In this document: positions 1 to 9,232 of the stretch, one piece after another
How positions within the stretch are numbered: the stretch's first letter is position 1
Layout: each line of letters starts with the position of its first letter
Source: Paenibacillus sp. MAEPY2
Lineage (GTDB): Bacteria > Bacillota > Bacilli > Paenibacillales > Paenibacillaceae
NCBI RefSeq assembly: GCF_000499205.1
Contig: NZ_AWUK01000030.1
Coordinates: 186,001 to 250,000, forward strand
Reading direction: 5' to 3'
Length of the DNA: 64,000 nucleotides
Made by a program: the position numbers and the translations under genes
The notes under the pieces: generated by a model
Seen by the model: only the letters and a program-made list of their open reading frames with translations
What the model was told of the DNA's origin: nothing
Database searches by the model: none

Positions 1-2
1 AG

Positions 3-743
3 GGCAAATACAAAAATGAAATTGGTCGTTCTGGCGATACTGACATTTACTCCAAATTGTACGCTGCCTATCGCACCGCTGATCTAATCGAAGCACCGGA
101 ACTTCGGACCATTGTGGATCAAGCACTGCGCGATGATCTTGTCACAGGTTACAACCTTAAGGACAGTCGCTTCGATTCCAACTTCATCGATGAACTGACC
201 TTAACTTACGGACATGATGATATTAAACATGCAATACAGTTAATTGGATTGTTGCGCAGTGAAGGCATCGATGCGGACGTACAATTCCAGCCGAAGACTT
301 CTGCCTTCATTTATTTGAAGGAATGGGGAGAGCCCAAAGAAACACCGGATTACAAGGTTACCCAGATCGAGAATGGCAACTACATTGCCTATGCCAAAGA
401 ATATGACATTCAGTTTGAATTCAATAACACAGCGGACAAAGCCCGCTTCAACGACATTATATTGAAGTATGCCAAAAAGAACAGCGATGACGCCTCTGCC
501 TTAATTCACGCTTCTTGGTGGCAGCCACTGTATTACTCACCAACCGCTCTGGCGGAATATCCAGTCATCGCCAACAATAAAATTTCGCTTGGCAACTATT
601 ATGCACAATCTTTCTCCCTTAAGGAGAATTCCAAAGCAATTCAAGAAGGATTCACTAAGCTGGCCGCTGATTCGGACATTTCCAGTTACACCTTCTGGGT
701 GGACCAGCCGTTCTTCAATTATCTGAACGGGGAATCGGAATAA
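3..743 (+). CDS. C-terminal part of an uncharacterised protein (5' end outside window)
   Basis: The reading frame is open from the left edge of the window, so the true start lies upstream; the TTG at 57 is not needed as a start. The visible part (about 246 residues) is soluble, rich in Asp, Lys and aromatic residues, and has no membrane segment. I see no catalytic motif. It ends in a terminator hairpin. I do not recognise the family and assign no function. The N-terminus, which would show a signal peptide or lipobox, is missing. Confidence 0.75.
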   Translation, partial: GKYKNEIGRSGDTDIYSKLYAAYRTADLIEAPELRTIVDQALRDDLVTGYNLKDSRFDSNFIDELTLTYGHDDIKHAIQLIGLLRSEGIDADVQFQPKTSAFIYLKEWGEPKETPDYKVTQIENGNYIAYAKEYDIQFEFNNTADKARFNDIILKYAKKNSDDASALIHASWWQPLYYSPTALAEYPVIANNKISLGNYYAQSFSLKENSKAIQEGFTKLAADSDISSYTFWVDQPFFNYLNGESE

Positions 744-792
744 ACTGAACGTATACCAAGTGAATTAAAACTCGCAATTTGACATAATATAA

Positions 793-858
793 AGCCGTCT
801 TTACCGAACTTCCCCATGGATTCGACCCATTGGTTCGTAAAGGCGGTTTTTGTTTTAT
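793..858 (+). terminator. Rho-independent terminator
   Basis: The arm GCCGTCTTTACCGAAC pairs imperfectly with GTTCGTAAAGGCGG and is followed by a T-rich tract. It closes the truncated first gene. Confidence 0.8.
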
Positions 859-981
859 TTTTTTGCAAAATTCTTCTCAAAAAAATAATTTCATTGCAGG
901 ATTTACCAGTAAAAGGTCGAATAACATAGGTACATAAACACGCAATTACATTTACACATATCTGTAAGACAGGAGTTAATC

Positions 982-1614
982 ATGGTATACGATGGCATTC
1001 TGCTCGGCTTGATCGTTGGACTGTTCCGGGGAGGTTTTCGGTATGGTCTCCACCAGTTTGCAGCTCTCAAGCTGCGAGGCGGCTGGATATTCCCGGTGCT
1101 GCTGCTGGCTCAGTTCTTCATCTTTTACTTGCAGGAAAGGCTTGATTGGGTTGCATCCATCAACGGATACCTGTTTGCTGCCGTTTATGTCACAGGCTTA
1201 GCATTTTTGTGGCTTAATCGACATTACAAGGGTTTTACGCTGATCTGGATTGGTGTTTTCCTCAATTTCATCGTCATGGCGGTAAATGGGGGGCGTATGC
1301 CGGTTTCCGTGGATGCTTCTGCTGTTCTTGGGCCCTATTATGTGGACATGCTGCGCGAAGGCGGAGCGGTATCCAAGCACTATATGATGGATGCTTCCAC
1401 ACATCTTTCGTTTCTAGGTGATATCATCCCGCTGTCCAGTCCTTATCCGAGGACACAGGTGATCAGCATCGGCGATGTGGTCATGAACATTGGCATATTC
1501 CTGTTTATCCAGTACATGATGGTGAATCGAACCGGAGAAGCTTTGAAGCCGGTGAATTCCATCAGGCCTGAAGAGATTCGGACAGACTCCAAGGAAGGGA
1601 GGTCTTTTCCATGA
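982..1614 (+). CDS. DUF5317 family integral membrane protein
   Basis: This 210-aa protein has five or six hydrophobic segments. It carries features typical of DUF5317: the NGGRMPVS loop near residue 103, a conserved His-rich/FLGDIIPL stretch near residues 140-153, and VISIGDVVMNIGI near residue 160. The family is found in Gram-positive bacteria and has no established function. AGGAG sits 8 nt before the ATG. The stop overlaps the ATG of the next small gene (ATGA), which indicates translational coupling. A GGDEF-HD-GYP gene follows 250 bp later, so a link to c-di-GMP signalling is possible, but that is inference from neighbourhood only. Confidence 0.85.
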   Translation: MVYDGILLGLIVGLFRGGFRYGLHQFAALKLRGGWIFPVLLLAQFFIFYLQERLDWVASINGYLFAAVYVTGLAFLWLNRHYKGFTLIWIGVFLNFIVMAVNGGRMPVSVDASAVLGPYYVDMLREGGAVSKHYMMDASTHLSFLGDIIPLSSPYPRTQVISIGDVVMNIGIFLFIQYMMVNRTGEALKPVNSIRPEEIRTDSKEGRSFP

Positions 1615-1715
1615 AAAAATTCGAAGGCATTAAATATTCTCGTCTCGTTATCAACGCAATCATCGTAGCTTCTGTCGTTGTTGCATTGACTTCGGGATAC
1701 AAGCTGGGCGGCTAG
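1611..1715 (+). CDS. 34-aa single-span membrane microprotein
   Basis: This ORF begins in the ATGA overlap with the stop of the DUF5317 gene and has its own GGGAGG sequence 7 nt upstream. The product starts MKKFEGIKYSRL, continues with a hydrophobic stretch of about 15 residues and ends SGYKLGG: one predicted transmembrane helix with a positively charged N-terminus. A terminator follows 25 bp later. The coupling suggests a small partner or subunit of the DUF5317 protein. I recognise no family. Confidence 0.7.
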   Translation: MKKFEGIKYSRLVINAIIVASVVVALTSGYKLGG

Positions 1716-1739
1716 TACATATACTCGCCAACCATGACA

Positions 1740-1768
1740 AACAGGCTGCCAGCGGCCTGTTTTTTCTT
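1740..1768 (+). terminator. Rho-independent terminator
   Basis: ACAGGC and GCCTGT form a short stem followed by TTTTTTCTTT. It closes the DUF5317/microprotein operon. Confidence 0.75.
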
Positions 1769-1867
1769 TCTGGATTTTTGGGAGGTAACTTGTTATGTTA
1801 TACATCAATATAGTACAAGCCGATATATTCACATCAAGAGCAGACTAAACCAAGCAGGAGAATTTTT

Positions 1868-3700
1868 ATGAACTTTATTCGTAACCTTATCCATAAAGCA
1901 GATCGGAGCAGCATGTATGTTGTGTTGCTTAGCTGCACGGGCATCGGTATTTTTCTGTATATGAACAAGTTGTCTTATCTCCATCTATCCTCTGACGAAT
2001 GGGTAATGGTATACACGATGCTCGGTGCGGCGCTGATTTTGGATTACTTCACGTTTCAGATTCCGCCCAAAGGCAATCAGCAATCCATGGACTCTTCCGT
2101 GTACCTCGCCTGTATCTTCATGTTTGGTGGTGCATTCAGTCTGTCTGTACTGCTGCCCGTTTCCCTCATACTGTTAATCAAGGATCGCAAACTCGCCTGG
2201 TGGAAGCATATCGTTAATTTCAGCATCTACAGCCTCATGATTGCTGGAGCCGCTTACGTATTCACTTGGACTGGAGGAATTCCGGGAGCACTGGATGGAT
2301 ATAACCTGCTGCCCTATTTTGCGGCACTTGCAGCCTACTTCATCATTAATACGATCACGCTAGGGCTGTTCTTTCATTTCTCGACAAAGGATGCATTACA
2401 GCAGATGAAGCGTGTATTCGTCACCGAATCACTGCTCGTTTATTTATGTACATTGATTTTGGCGCTCGTGCTGACCATTCTCGTTGTGCACAACGGTGTT
2501 CTAGGCCTGCTGCTCTACCTCAGTCTTAGCATTCTGCTATCGCATGCGTTCAAACAGCTGTTCGTGATGTATCAGAGTATTGAGGAAAAGGCGAATACGG
2601 ATCAACGCACAGGTTTGTTCAACCACAGTCATTTTGAAAGTATGCTGGAGAGCGAGCTTGGTAACGCCCGTTCCCAAGGAACCCCGCTTTCGCTGGGACT
2701 CATCGATATTGATGATTTCAAAAAGTATAACGACCGCTTTGGTCATCTCCAGGGCGACAGTCTGCTGGCCCTGCTCGGAGATTTCCTCATCCGGAAGACG
2801 GAGGGCACTCAGGTCACCGCCTTTCGTTATGGCGGCGAAGAGTTCACCCTGCTTATGCCAGGCATGGATCTGGACGAGGCCTATGCGTTCATGAACAAGT
2901 TGCGCAAGCAGCTGAACGACACACCTTTTGAAGGAGTTGAAGTGTTTCCGCACGGTTGCCTCTCCTTTTCGGCAGGTGTTGCACGTTATGAGGTTGATAT
3001 GTACAACAAGTCACAACTCGTGGATCAGGCGGATAAAGCGCTGTATTATGCCAAGAAACAAGGCAAAAACAATGTACATCGACACGGCAGCAATGACGGC
3101 ATGGAGCATGAGATTGATCTGGTGCAGGATGTGCGCGATATTGAGCAGCAGCTCAACTTGTTCAGATATAAGGATATGGATACATTCAAACATTCCAAAC
3201 GCGTATATAAATATGCCCTCGATTTAAGTGAATTGCTGGAGCTCGATAATGTGGAAAAGCGAAATTTCGTGCTGGGTGCACTGATTCATGATATCGGAAA
3301 GCTCGAAATTCCATGGTCCATCCTGAATAAGAAAGAAAAGCTTACCGCTGAGGAATGGGAAACGATCAAGGGCCATGTCACCTGGGGCAAAAAGATGGCT
3401 TTGACCAACGAGCGTTTTGCCGATCTCATTCCCTATATCGAATTGCATCATGAACGGTATGACGGGGCAGGCTACCCTTATGGCCTGAAAGGCTCTGAGA
3501 TTCCACGGTTGTGCCGGATGCTCACGGTGATTGATTCCTTCGATGCAATGACGACGGAGCGACCGTATCAGGAAACGAAAAATGTGGATGAAGCAATCAA
3601 GGAACTGCAGATGTGCTCCGGTTCACAGTTCGATCCTGAGCTAGCCGAGCTGTTCATCCGATATATTCAGAAACGAACCGTGCAACAGCAACTTTTGTAA
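1868..3700 (+). CDS. Membrane-anchored GGDEF and HD-GYP c-di-GMP turnover protein
   Basis: The 610-aa protein has an N-terminal sensor of about seven membrane helices (residues 15-235). A GGDEF domain follows (about 240-405) with an intact RYGGEEF active site at 320-326. The C-terminal HD-GYP domain (about 420-600) carries HDIGK at 474-478 and HHERYDGAGYPYGLKG from 527. GGDEF domains make c-di-GMP and HD-GYP domains hydrolyse it, so both activities may sit in one chain. The inhibitory I-site RxxD, expected just before GGEEF, reads GTQV here, so product inhibition there is probably lost. GGDEF is more often paired with EAL than with HD-GYP. AGGAG precedes the ATG. Confidence 0.92.
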   Translation: MNFIRNLIHKADRSSMYVVLLSCTGIGIFLYMNKLSYLHLSSDEWVMVYTMLGAALILDYFTFQIPPKGNQQSMDSSVYLACIFMFGGAFSLSVLLPVSLILLIKDRKLAWWKHIVNFSIYSLMIAGAAYVFTWTGGIPGALDGYNLLPYFAALAAYFIINTITLGLFFHFSTKDALQQMKRVFVTESLLVYLCTLILALVLTILVVHNGVLGLLLYLSLSILLSHAFKQLFVMYQSIEEKANTDQRTGLFNHSHFESMLESELGNARSQGTPLSLGLIDIDDFKKYNDRFGHLQGDSLLALLGDFLIRKTEGTQVTAFRYGGEEFTLLMPGMDLDEAYAFMNKLRKQLNDTPFEGVEVFPHGCLSFSAGVARYEVDMYNKSQLVDQADKALYYAKKQGKNNVHRHGSNDGMEHEIDLVQDVRDIEQQLNLFRYKDMDTFKHSKRVYKYALDLSELLELDNVEKRNFVLGALIHDIGKLEIPWSILNKKEKLTAEEWETIKGHVTWGKKMALTNERFADLIPYIELHHERYDGAGYPYGLKGSEIPRLCRMLTVIDSFDAMTTERPYQETKNVDEAIKELQMCSGSQFDPELAELFIRYIQKRTVQQQLL

Positions 3701-3730
3701 CGCTCACCGAATATCCCCTTATTAAAGCCA

Positions 3731-3770
3731 AAAGCGCTACCCCCGGTCTGATCGGGGATAGCGCCATTTT
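3731..3770. terminator. Probably bidirectional terminator hairpin
   Basis: AGCGCTACCCC pairs with GGGGATAGCGC. Short T-rich tracts lie on both sides. It lies between the convergent c-di-GMP gene and the small minus-strand gene. Confidence 0.7.
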
Positions 3771-3829
3771 CATGTTCATCATGGAATGAATCATGCACGA
3801 GACTACTTCATTCTTGTGCAGATTCTGCG

Positions 3830-3997
3830 TTATCGAGCGGTATTCATTTCGTATGAAGTCTGATGCAGCTCTCTAATCATCTGCTGCAAAAACATGTTAT
3901 CCTGACGACTGATTCCGTGCTGATTGTCTTGAAGAAGCATTTGATGAATGTTCTTCTTGAGCAACTCGCTGCGACGTTCCAATACCTCTTGATTCAT
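3830..3997 (-). CDS. Small charged helical protein, 55 aa
   Basis: The product begins MNQEVLERRSELLKKNI and looks like a short two-helix protein rich in Gln, Arg and Leu. Size and helical character recall Spo0E-like aspartyl-phosphate phosphatases. It lacks their SQ-x-LD signature, so I do not assign it there. I chose the internal ATG at 3997 because AAGGAG lies 13 nt upstream of it; the ATG at 4021 has no Shine-Dalgarno sequence. It is monocistronic. Confidence 0.55.
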   Translation of the reverse strand: MNQEVLERRSELLKKNIHQMLLQDNQHGISRQDNMFLQQMIRELHQTSYEMNTAR

Positions 3998-4301
3998 GTT
4001 GTTGCGTTCACTCCTTAACATCTTTTGTAATGAATTTGTGTTCTATATAAGTATAGAGGACCTCCTCCAATAGGGAAAATGGATACAGCCCCGCTCATCT
4101 GTACTCATCAAGGCTCACCCTGCGTGACATAATTTCACCCCATGTTGTTCTTAGATATCCTTCTAAATGCTCCCTTATCCACCCGAGGTTCCACCCGAAG
4201 AAAGCCAGACTAGGGTCTGAAGCAAGCATGCGTTATAATGGTGCCAACCCTCGAAACGGATACATATAAAGTGGACCTTATATCAAAGGAGTTCTGTATT
4301 C

Positions 4302-5132
4302 ATGTCATACAAACAGATTAAATGGATGATTCTGCTGGTCCCGACATTCACGGTTGGCCTCTGGGAATACATCCGTCATCAATTCCTGATGCCCTACCTT
4401 TCCATGGATGCGGGTAACTGGCTTACCCCCCTTATCCTTTACCTCATAAGCGTCACCTTGCTAAGTCGCTTATTCAACATGCTGGAAAGTGCCAGGGCTG
4501 CTCTGGAACAGGAGCGTGCTTCCAAAGCGGCACTCGAAGCTCGGGATCAACTGGCTCGCGAGCTTCACGACGGCATCTCACAGTCTCTTTTTCTCCTGTC
4601 GGTAAAAACAGACAAGGCCGAGCGCAGCTTGGCCGGCAGCGGTCATGAGAATGAAATTCAGGACATCCGCAAAACCGTACACGAGGTTAACGCCTATGTG
4701 CGGCAGGCCATCGCCCAGCTTCGCTACGTCCCTGGACAAGCGGCAGTACCAGAAGGAACTTCCCTGCTAGCACAGGTTGAATTGCTTGTAGAAGAGACGG
4801 TGCCTTCAGCGCGTCTGGAGTGGGATCTGGACAGCACCTTCTTCTCCCCAAAGGAGCAGGTGGAGCTGCTCGCCTGCATACGTGAAGCACTGCTCAATGT
4901 TCGCAAACATGCCCGGGCTACAGATACTCGGGTGATTGCAGAAGGAACTCCTTTTGTCTGGTCGATCTTCATCCAGGATAACGGTGTTGGTGTGAGCGGA
5001 GATCCGCTTCACTTGAAGGATCGGTATGGCCTGCGAATTACGAAGGAACGTGCAGCTCAGATGGGCTGGTCTTTCGCCCTCGATTCAAGGCCAGGCTACA
5101 CACGAATAACGATTGGAAAGGGGCATGCTTAA
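4302..5132 (+). CDS. NarL-type sensor histidine kinase
   Basis: The 276-aa protein has two N-terminal membrane helices (about 8-24 and 42-60), a short coiled coil, and a HisKA_3 dimerisation domain with RELHDGISQSLF; the phospho-acceptor is His89. A HATPase domain follows, with an N-box near EALLNVRKHA and a G-box near DNGVGV. The extracellular part is very short, so it probably senses membrane or intramembrane cues, like LiaS/DesK-type kinases. The response regulator gene starts 1 nt after its stop. The next locus downstream is a copper gene pair, but a regulatory link is not shown. Confidence 0.9.
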   Translation: MSYKQIKWMILLVPTFTVGLWEYIRHQFLMPYLSMDAGNWLTPLILYLISVTLLSRLFNMLESARAALEQERASKAALEARDQLARELHDGISQSLFLLSVKTDKAERSLAGSGHENEIQDIRKTVHEVNAYVRQAIAQLRYVPGQAAVPEGTSLLAQVELLVEETVPSARLEWDLDSTFFSPKEQVELLACIREALLNVRKHARATDTRVIAEGTPFVWSIFIQDNGVGVSGDPLHLKDRYGLRITKERAAQMGWSFALDSRPGYTRITIGKGHA

Positions 5133-5133
5133 T

Positions 5134-5790
5134 ATGGAACTTGTACGGGTATTGGTCGTCGATGATCACGCGCATGCGCGTGAAGCGATCTGCAGTATTT
5201 TATCCGAGGATAGCCTGTTTGAAGTGATTGGGACTGCTTCGAATGGAACGGAAGCGCTGGAACTTACCGGGCAATGGATGCCCGATCTTATCCTGATGGA
5301 TGTACAGATGCCCGATATGGATGGACTCGAAGCCACCCGGCAGATCAAACTGCGCTTTCCGTATGTCATTATCGTCATGGTCACGGTATCGGATGATGTC
5401 ACGTACCTGTTTGAAGCGTTGAAGCAGGGGGCTCAAGGATATTTGCTCAAAAATCTGGCTCCCTCCACCTGGCTCGAATACCTTCGCGCCATCGTCAGCG
5501 ATGATGCACCCTTGAGTAAGGAGCTTGCCTATCGAATTCTCCAGGAGTTTCCTGCACCTCGCACTGAAGATGTACCCGATAATCCGCTGACTACGCGGGA
5601 GCTTGAGATTTTGCAATGGGTATCTGCAGGATATACCAATCGTGAGATCGCCGACCAACTCGGCATTTCGGACCAAACGGTGAAGAACCATTTGAAGAAT
5701 ATTTTACAGAAATTGCAGCTCGAAAATCGTGTACAGCTAACCCGCTATGCATTGGAAAGCGGACTGGCGGGTCGTAAGCTTCGGAAATAG
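5134..5790 (+). CDS. NarL/LuxR-type response regulator
   Basis: The receiver domain (residues 1-120) carries VVDDH near the N-terminus and phospho-acceptor Asp56 in LILMDVQMP. The C-terminal LuxR-type HTH (about 155-215) has LTTRELEILQWVSAGYTNREIA. It pairs with the kinase immediately upstream. I set the start at the ATG at 5134, directly after the kinase TAA, because AAAGGGG lies about 10 nt upstream; an in-frame start at 5125 is closer to that site and less well spaced. Confidence 0.92.
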   Translation: MELVRVLVVDDHAHAREAICSILSEDSLFEVIGTASNGTEALELTGQWMPDLILMDVQMPDMDGLEATRQIKLRFPYVIIVMVTVSDDVTYLFEALKQGAQGYLLKNLAPSTWLEYLRAIVSDDAPLSKELAYRILQEFPAPRTEDVPDNPLTTRELEILQWVSAGYTNREIADQLGISDQTVKNHLKNILQKLQLENRVQLTRYALESGLAGRKLRK

Positions 5791-5949
5791 CGGAGCATTC
5801 ATGTTTTTGTCACAATTCTATGAATCATTTCGTTTTTTTATAGCCCAATGTAGTCATACGGTGTTATTTTGGACAAAGTTATAATGGTATAGATTGTGCT
5901 TGGTTGACAAAGAATGACTTACAATTCTAGACCTAAGGGTGATGATTTT

Positions 5950-7665
5950 TTGATTTTGAGTAGGTTCACCATGAAATTGGGCAAACGGCACTGGGCACTG
6001 ATGGTCGCCCTGATGTTATTGTGTTGCCTTGTTATGCCACAATGGGCATCTGCCCATGCTTATATCGTGCAGGCCTCACCGGGTGAAAATGAACTGGTGG
6101 CGACTGCACCAGAACGCCTGACTCTGGAGTTTAACGAGTCTTTGCAAACGGCCTTTTTTGATATTAAAATCACCGGACCGGACGGAACACAGGCAGATGA
6201 CGGGAACGTGCATGTCGATGAGGATCGTCCTCATATTCTGGAAACCGGCCTGCGGACCGGACTTGGAAACGGAACCTACGCTGTGAATTGGAAGGCCGTA
6301 TCTGCCGATGGTCACCCGATTCAGGGAGCTTATGTGTTTCATATCGGGGAACCATCCGGCGCTCCTGCCGGTTTCGCCGATTTAGCCTCGGGTTCAGGCC
6401 AAGCTGGCGGACCGTTAAAATGGATTTTGTCGCTGACCGACTGGATTCAATATCTTGCGTTGTCTGTGATCCTGGGCACACTTGCTTTCCTGCTGTTCCG
6501 AATTGCCCCTCAGTCCATGGCGAGGGAGCCGCTGGAAGTCCCAGGAAGCTACAGGCTGTTATGGATCAGTTATGGCGCCGCTTCTGCTGCCGCTCTGATC
6601 AGCCTGCCCCTGAACACATTGTATGAATCAGGCGTTTCCATCGGAGAGTTCAGCTGGGCATTGATGGGCAGTGCACTCAAATTGACGTCATTTGGCCAGA
6701 TCTGGATGGTACAAATGCTCATTGTGATGCTGCTGGCGGTTACCATCCTTTCCGGTTATGACCGGGATCGCTCACTGCGTACCCGCATCTGGTCCTCCTA
6801 CGGATCACTCGTCCTCGTGCTTGGCTGGTTGTTCACCCATGCCATGACCGGACATCCGGCTGCGGCAGAACAACGCGCGCTCGCCATCGCAATGGACTTC
6901 GTTCATCTGATCGGAGCCGCTTTCTGGATCGGAGCATTAACCGCCATGGCCGTGTGCCTGCCTCCGCTCGCAGATAAACTGCCTTCCATCGTGCGAGGAG
7001 AGGTCTATTGGACAGCTATCCGGCGCTTTACAGCCTGGGGCATTGGTGCTGTTGCTGCTCTCGTCGCTACGGGAATATATAGCAGCCTGATTATTTTGCC
7101 AGCACCTATACTTACGTCCCTGTTTACAACGGCGTATGGTCTTGTGCTTATCGCCAAAGCTGTCTTGCTTGTTGTGATGCTTGTATTAGCCTGGCGTCAT
7201 GCCAGAATGGCACGTGCAGGCAGCGGCAACCGACTCGCCGGCAGTCTGAAAGCCGAACTGATTGCCGGAGCCGTCGTTCTTGCGCTTGCTGCCGTGCTGA
7301 CACATCTGTCTCCCGGACAACCGGCAGCCGTAGGGCCTTATAAAGAAGTGCAGACTATGGATGACGGAACTACGATTACGCTTCAGGTAAGTCCCAATCG
7401 TACCGGTGAGAACCAGTTCAAGGTTGACGTGAAGAAACCGGACGGCAGTACAGTCAACGATCTGGAACAGATCACACTGTCACTGACCCACTTGGACATG
7501 GATATGGGCATTTACGAGATTACGATTCCAAAAAATGATACTGGCGTATATGAGGCAGAAGAATATATCTCCATGCCAGGACGCTGGAACATCAAGGTGC
7601 ATCTGCTGACCCGAACCCTGGATTCGCTGGATAGCGAATTTGAGATCGACACCGCTAATCCGTAG
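5950..7665 (+). CDS. ycnJ: CopC-CopD fusion, copper uptake/resistance membrane protein (YcnJ type)
   Basis: After a signal peptide ending in WASA, the mature protein starts HAYIVQASP, the N-terminal His arrangement of CopC copper-binding domains; ADGHPIQGAYVFH is the second CopC signature. A CopD membrane region of about eight helices follows (roughly residues 155-440). A C-terminal extracytoplasmic domain of about 100 residues resembles YtkA/FixH-type beta domains. This order matches Bacillus YcnJ, linked to copper acquisition. A TTG at 5950 with AAGGGTGAT upstream is my preferred start; the ATG at 5971 also leaves a complete signal peptide. A YcnI-like gene follows. Confidence 0.88.
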   Translation: MILSRFTMKLGKRHWALMVALMLLCCLVMPQWASAHAYIVQASPGENELVATAPERLTLEFNESLQTAFFDIKITGPDGTQADDGNVHVDEDRPHILETGLRTGLGNGTYAVNWKAVSADGHPIQGAYVFHIGEPSGAPAGFADLASGSGQAGGPLKWILSLTDWIQYLALSVILGTLAFLLFRIAPQSMAREPLEVPGSYRLLWISYGAASAAALISLPLNTLYESGVSIGEFSWALMGSALKLTSFGQIWMVQMLIVMLLAVTILSGYDRDRSLRTRIWSSYGSLVLVLGWLFTHAMTGHPAAAEQRALAIAMDFVHLIGAAFWIGALTAMAVCLPPLADKLPSIVRGEVYWTAIRRFTAWGIGAVAALVATGIYSSLIILPAPILTSLFTTAYGLVLIAKAVLLVVMLVLAWRHARMARAGSGNRLAGSLKAELIAGAVVLALAAVLTHLSPGQPAAVGPYKEVQTMDDGTTITLQVSPNRTGENQFKVDVKKPDGSTVNDLEQITLSLTHLDMDMGIYEITIPKNDTGVYEAEEYISMPGRWNIKVHLLTRTLDSLDSEFEIDTANP

Positions 7666-7756
7666 GTATACGCGATTCAGATTTGAAACGCTACTCAATC
7701 TAAAATCAGTGTCTCAACAAGCTGCAATTGTAGTGAAGGGGACGAAATCGATTCTG

Positions 7757-7850
7757 GAAAAGTGCAACGTTCGCCTTTATTCCCGGATTTTCACTTATAA
7801 AGTGAATCAAAAAAATCTGGGAATAACAGCGATTGAAAGAACGATTCGTA
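7757..7850 (+). repeat. Dispersed hairpin repeat, family B, copy 1
   Basis: This non-coding element shares GTTCGCCTTTAT, CAAAAAAATCTGGG and ATAACAGCGAT with a second copy at 24466-24560. It folds into a long imperfect hairpin: TTATTCCCGGATTT pairs with AATCTGGGAATAA, with an inner CACTT/AAGTG stem. It lies between ycnJ and ycnI. Confidence 0.75.
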
Positions 7851-7940
7851 ACCGGAACAATGACTTTGCAGCACATCAGGCACTTATTTTAGAAAATGGG
7901 CCGAAACATAAATGATAAGAATTGAGAGGGGTAAATTATT

Positions 7941-8711
7941 TTGAAAAAAACATCATGGACTTCCAAACTGACATCCAGCCTTACTGCTGGAGCCGCTGCG
8001 CTGATGCTGTTCGCCGGATTCGCCAGTGCACACGTTACCGTTAACCCAACCGTGGCACAGACAGGTGCATGGCAGACGTATAGCATCAAGATTCCATCCG
8101 AAAAAGAGCTGCCTACCACCAAAGTTACGCTAAAAGTACCGCAAGGCGTTGCATTCAAGCAATACCAACCACTGGCAGGCTGGAAAATCTCTACCGAAAA
8201 AAATGATTCCAATGAAGTAACGTCGATCACTTGGGAAGTGGAAGGAGATAACAAAGGAATTCTGGCTGGTCAATTCCAGCAATTCAACTTCGTAGCACAG
8301 AATCCGGATACCGAAACAGAAGTAGCCTGGGATGCATTCCAGTATTATAGCGATGGTAGCATCGTGGAGTGGACAGGCGAACCAAGTGACAGCAACCCGC
8401 ACAGCATCACAGCCATCAGCCAAGATCCTGCGGCTACAGGTAATGCTGCTGCAGGCGGAGGTCATGATAGTGCAGGCACAGCTGGTAATGCGGGTCATGA
8501 TGATAAAGCAGCAACAGGTGACGATACAAAAGCAAACGACGATACCACTTTGGGTGACGCGTTGAACGACACCGTTACGGGTGAGCCAAACAACACGGAT
8601 TCAGACCCAGGCACATTGAAGCTGCAACAGGCAACACTGATCGTATCGATTCTGGCGTTGATCATGTCCTTCCTGGGTATCGCTCTGGCAACCCGCCGCA
8701 AAAAACGTTAA
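7941..8711 (+). CDS. ycnI: YcnI-like (DUF1775) copper-associated membrane-anchored protein
   Basis: A signal peptide ends FAGFASA and the mature chain begins HVTVNPTVAQTGAWQTY. The N-terminal His and nearby Trp are the copper-binding elements of the YcnI/DUF1775 family. The domain covers residues 30-155. A low-complexity Gly/Ala/Asp/Asn linker (about 165-215) follows, then a C-terminal membrane helix ending RRKKR, so the domain is displayed outside the membrane. It starts at TTG 7941 with GAGAGGGG upstream. It lies next to ycnJ as in Bacillus subtilis, separated here by a repeat element. Confidence 0.9.
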   Translation: MKKTSWTSKLTSSLTAGAAALMLFAGFASAHVTVNPTVAQTGAWQTYSIKIPSEKELPTTKVTLKVPQGVAFKQYQPLAGWKISTEKNDSNEVTSITWEVEGDNKGILAGQFQQFNFVAQNPDTETEVAWDAFQYYSDGSIVEWTGEPSDSNPHSITAISQDPAATGNAAAGGGHDSAGTAGNAGHDDKAATGDDTKANDDTTLGDALNDTVTGEPNNTDSDPGTLKLQQATLIVSILALIMSFLGIALATRRKKR

Positions 8712-8746
8712 GAGTTAACCTGAAGTCTACTATGTAGATTGAAAAG

Positions 8747-8799
8747 AAAGGAGCCTTTGGCATACCGGGTCTATTCCCGATGTGCCAAGGCTCCTTTTT
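8747..8799. terminator. Strong bidirectional terminator
   Basis: AAGGAGCCTTTGGCA pairs with TGCCAAGGCTCC and is followed by TTTTT on the plus strand and a T-rich tract on the minus strand. It serves the convergent ycnI and type VII cargo operon. Confidence 0.85.
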
Positions 8800-8903
8800 G
8801 GTTATCTGTTTGCAAACGCAAATTTCAATTCCAAATTCATACTTACGCCCACTGGCTAAAATTGCTTCATTACGCACTTACGGCACCCTTACGACTCTTT
8901 CCT

Positions 8904-9176
8904 TTACCGTTCCTGATCCGTCTGGATCATGATTTCAATATATTGCAGCAAGTTCTTCTTCTGTTGTTCAATGGACTGTATCCGTCCAGACAGACCCGCA
9001 AAGAACGCTTCAATCTGCTGCCTTGTATAATCAGCGGATTGGCCCTTCCAGTCGTCGAGACGATTGTATAGGCTTCTTGCCTCCTGCTCATCAGCCTGGA
9101 GACGGGCAAGCAGCTGGGTTAATTCCTTTTCAGCAATCCGAAGATCATTCAACTCAACCAGCAATTGACCGCTCAC
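8904..9176 (-). CDS. Small coiled-coil protein of a type VII secretion cargo module (YwqH/DUF5082-like)
   Basis: The 90-aa product is almost entirely helical with heptad-like Leu spacing (LNDLRIAEKELTQLLARL) and a central W/G turn (DDWKGQSAD), like the helical hairpins of WXG100-related chaperone or targeting partners. It starts at GTG 9176, which has GGAGG 7 nt upstream; upstream in-frame ATGs lack a good site. It is the last gene of a three-gene minus-strand operon behind a lipase with a C-terminal WXG-like domain. The likely role is to bind that domain for export. DUF5082 membership is a judgement from its look and context. Confidence 0.7.
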   Translation of the reverse strand: MSGQLLVELNDLRIAEKELTQLLARLQADEQEARSLYNRLDDWKGQSADYTRQQIEAFFAGLSGRIQSIEQQKKNLLQYIEIMIQTDQER

Positions 9177-9232
9177 TCGCGTTCCTCCCTCCCTTATGTA
9201 ATTTCTACTCGCCATACCCTTTGCGCAAAACT

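Noticed and set aside
3830..3997. Assignment of the 55-aa protein to the Spo0E family
   Set aside because: Size fits, but the SQ-x-LD signature seen in the copies at 30 and 31 kb is missing.
7640..7915. 91-aa plus-strand frame between ycnJ and ycnI
   Set aside because: It runs through the end of ycnJ and the hairpin repeat, has no ribosome site and no protein-like pattern.
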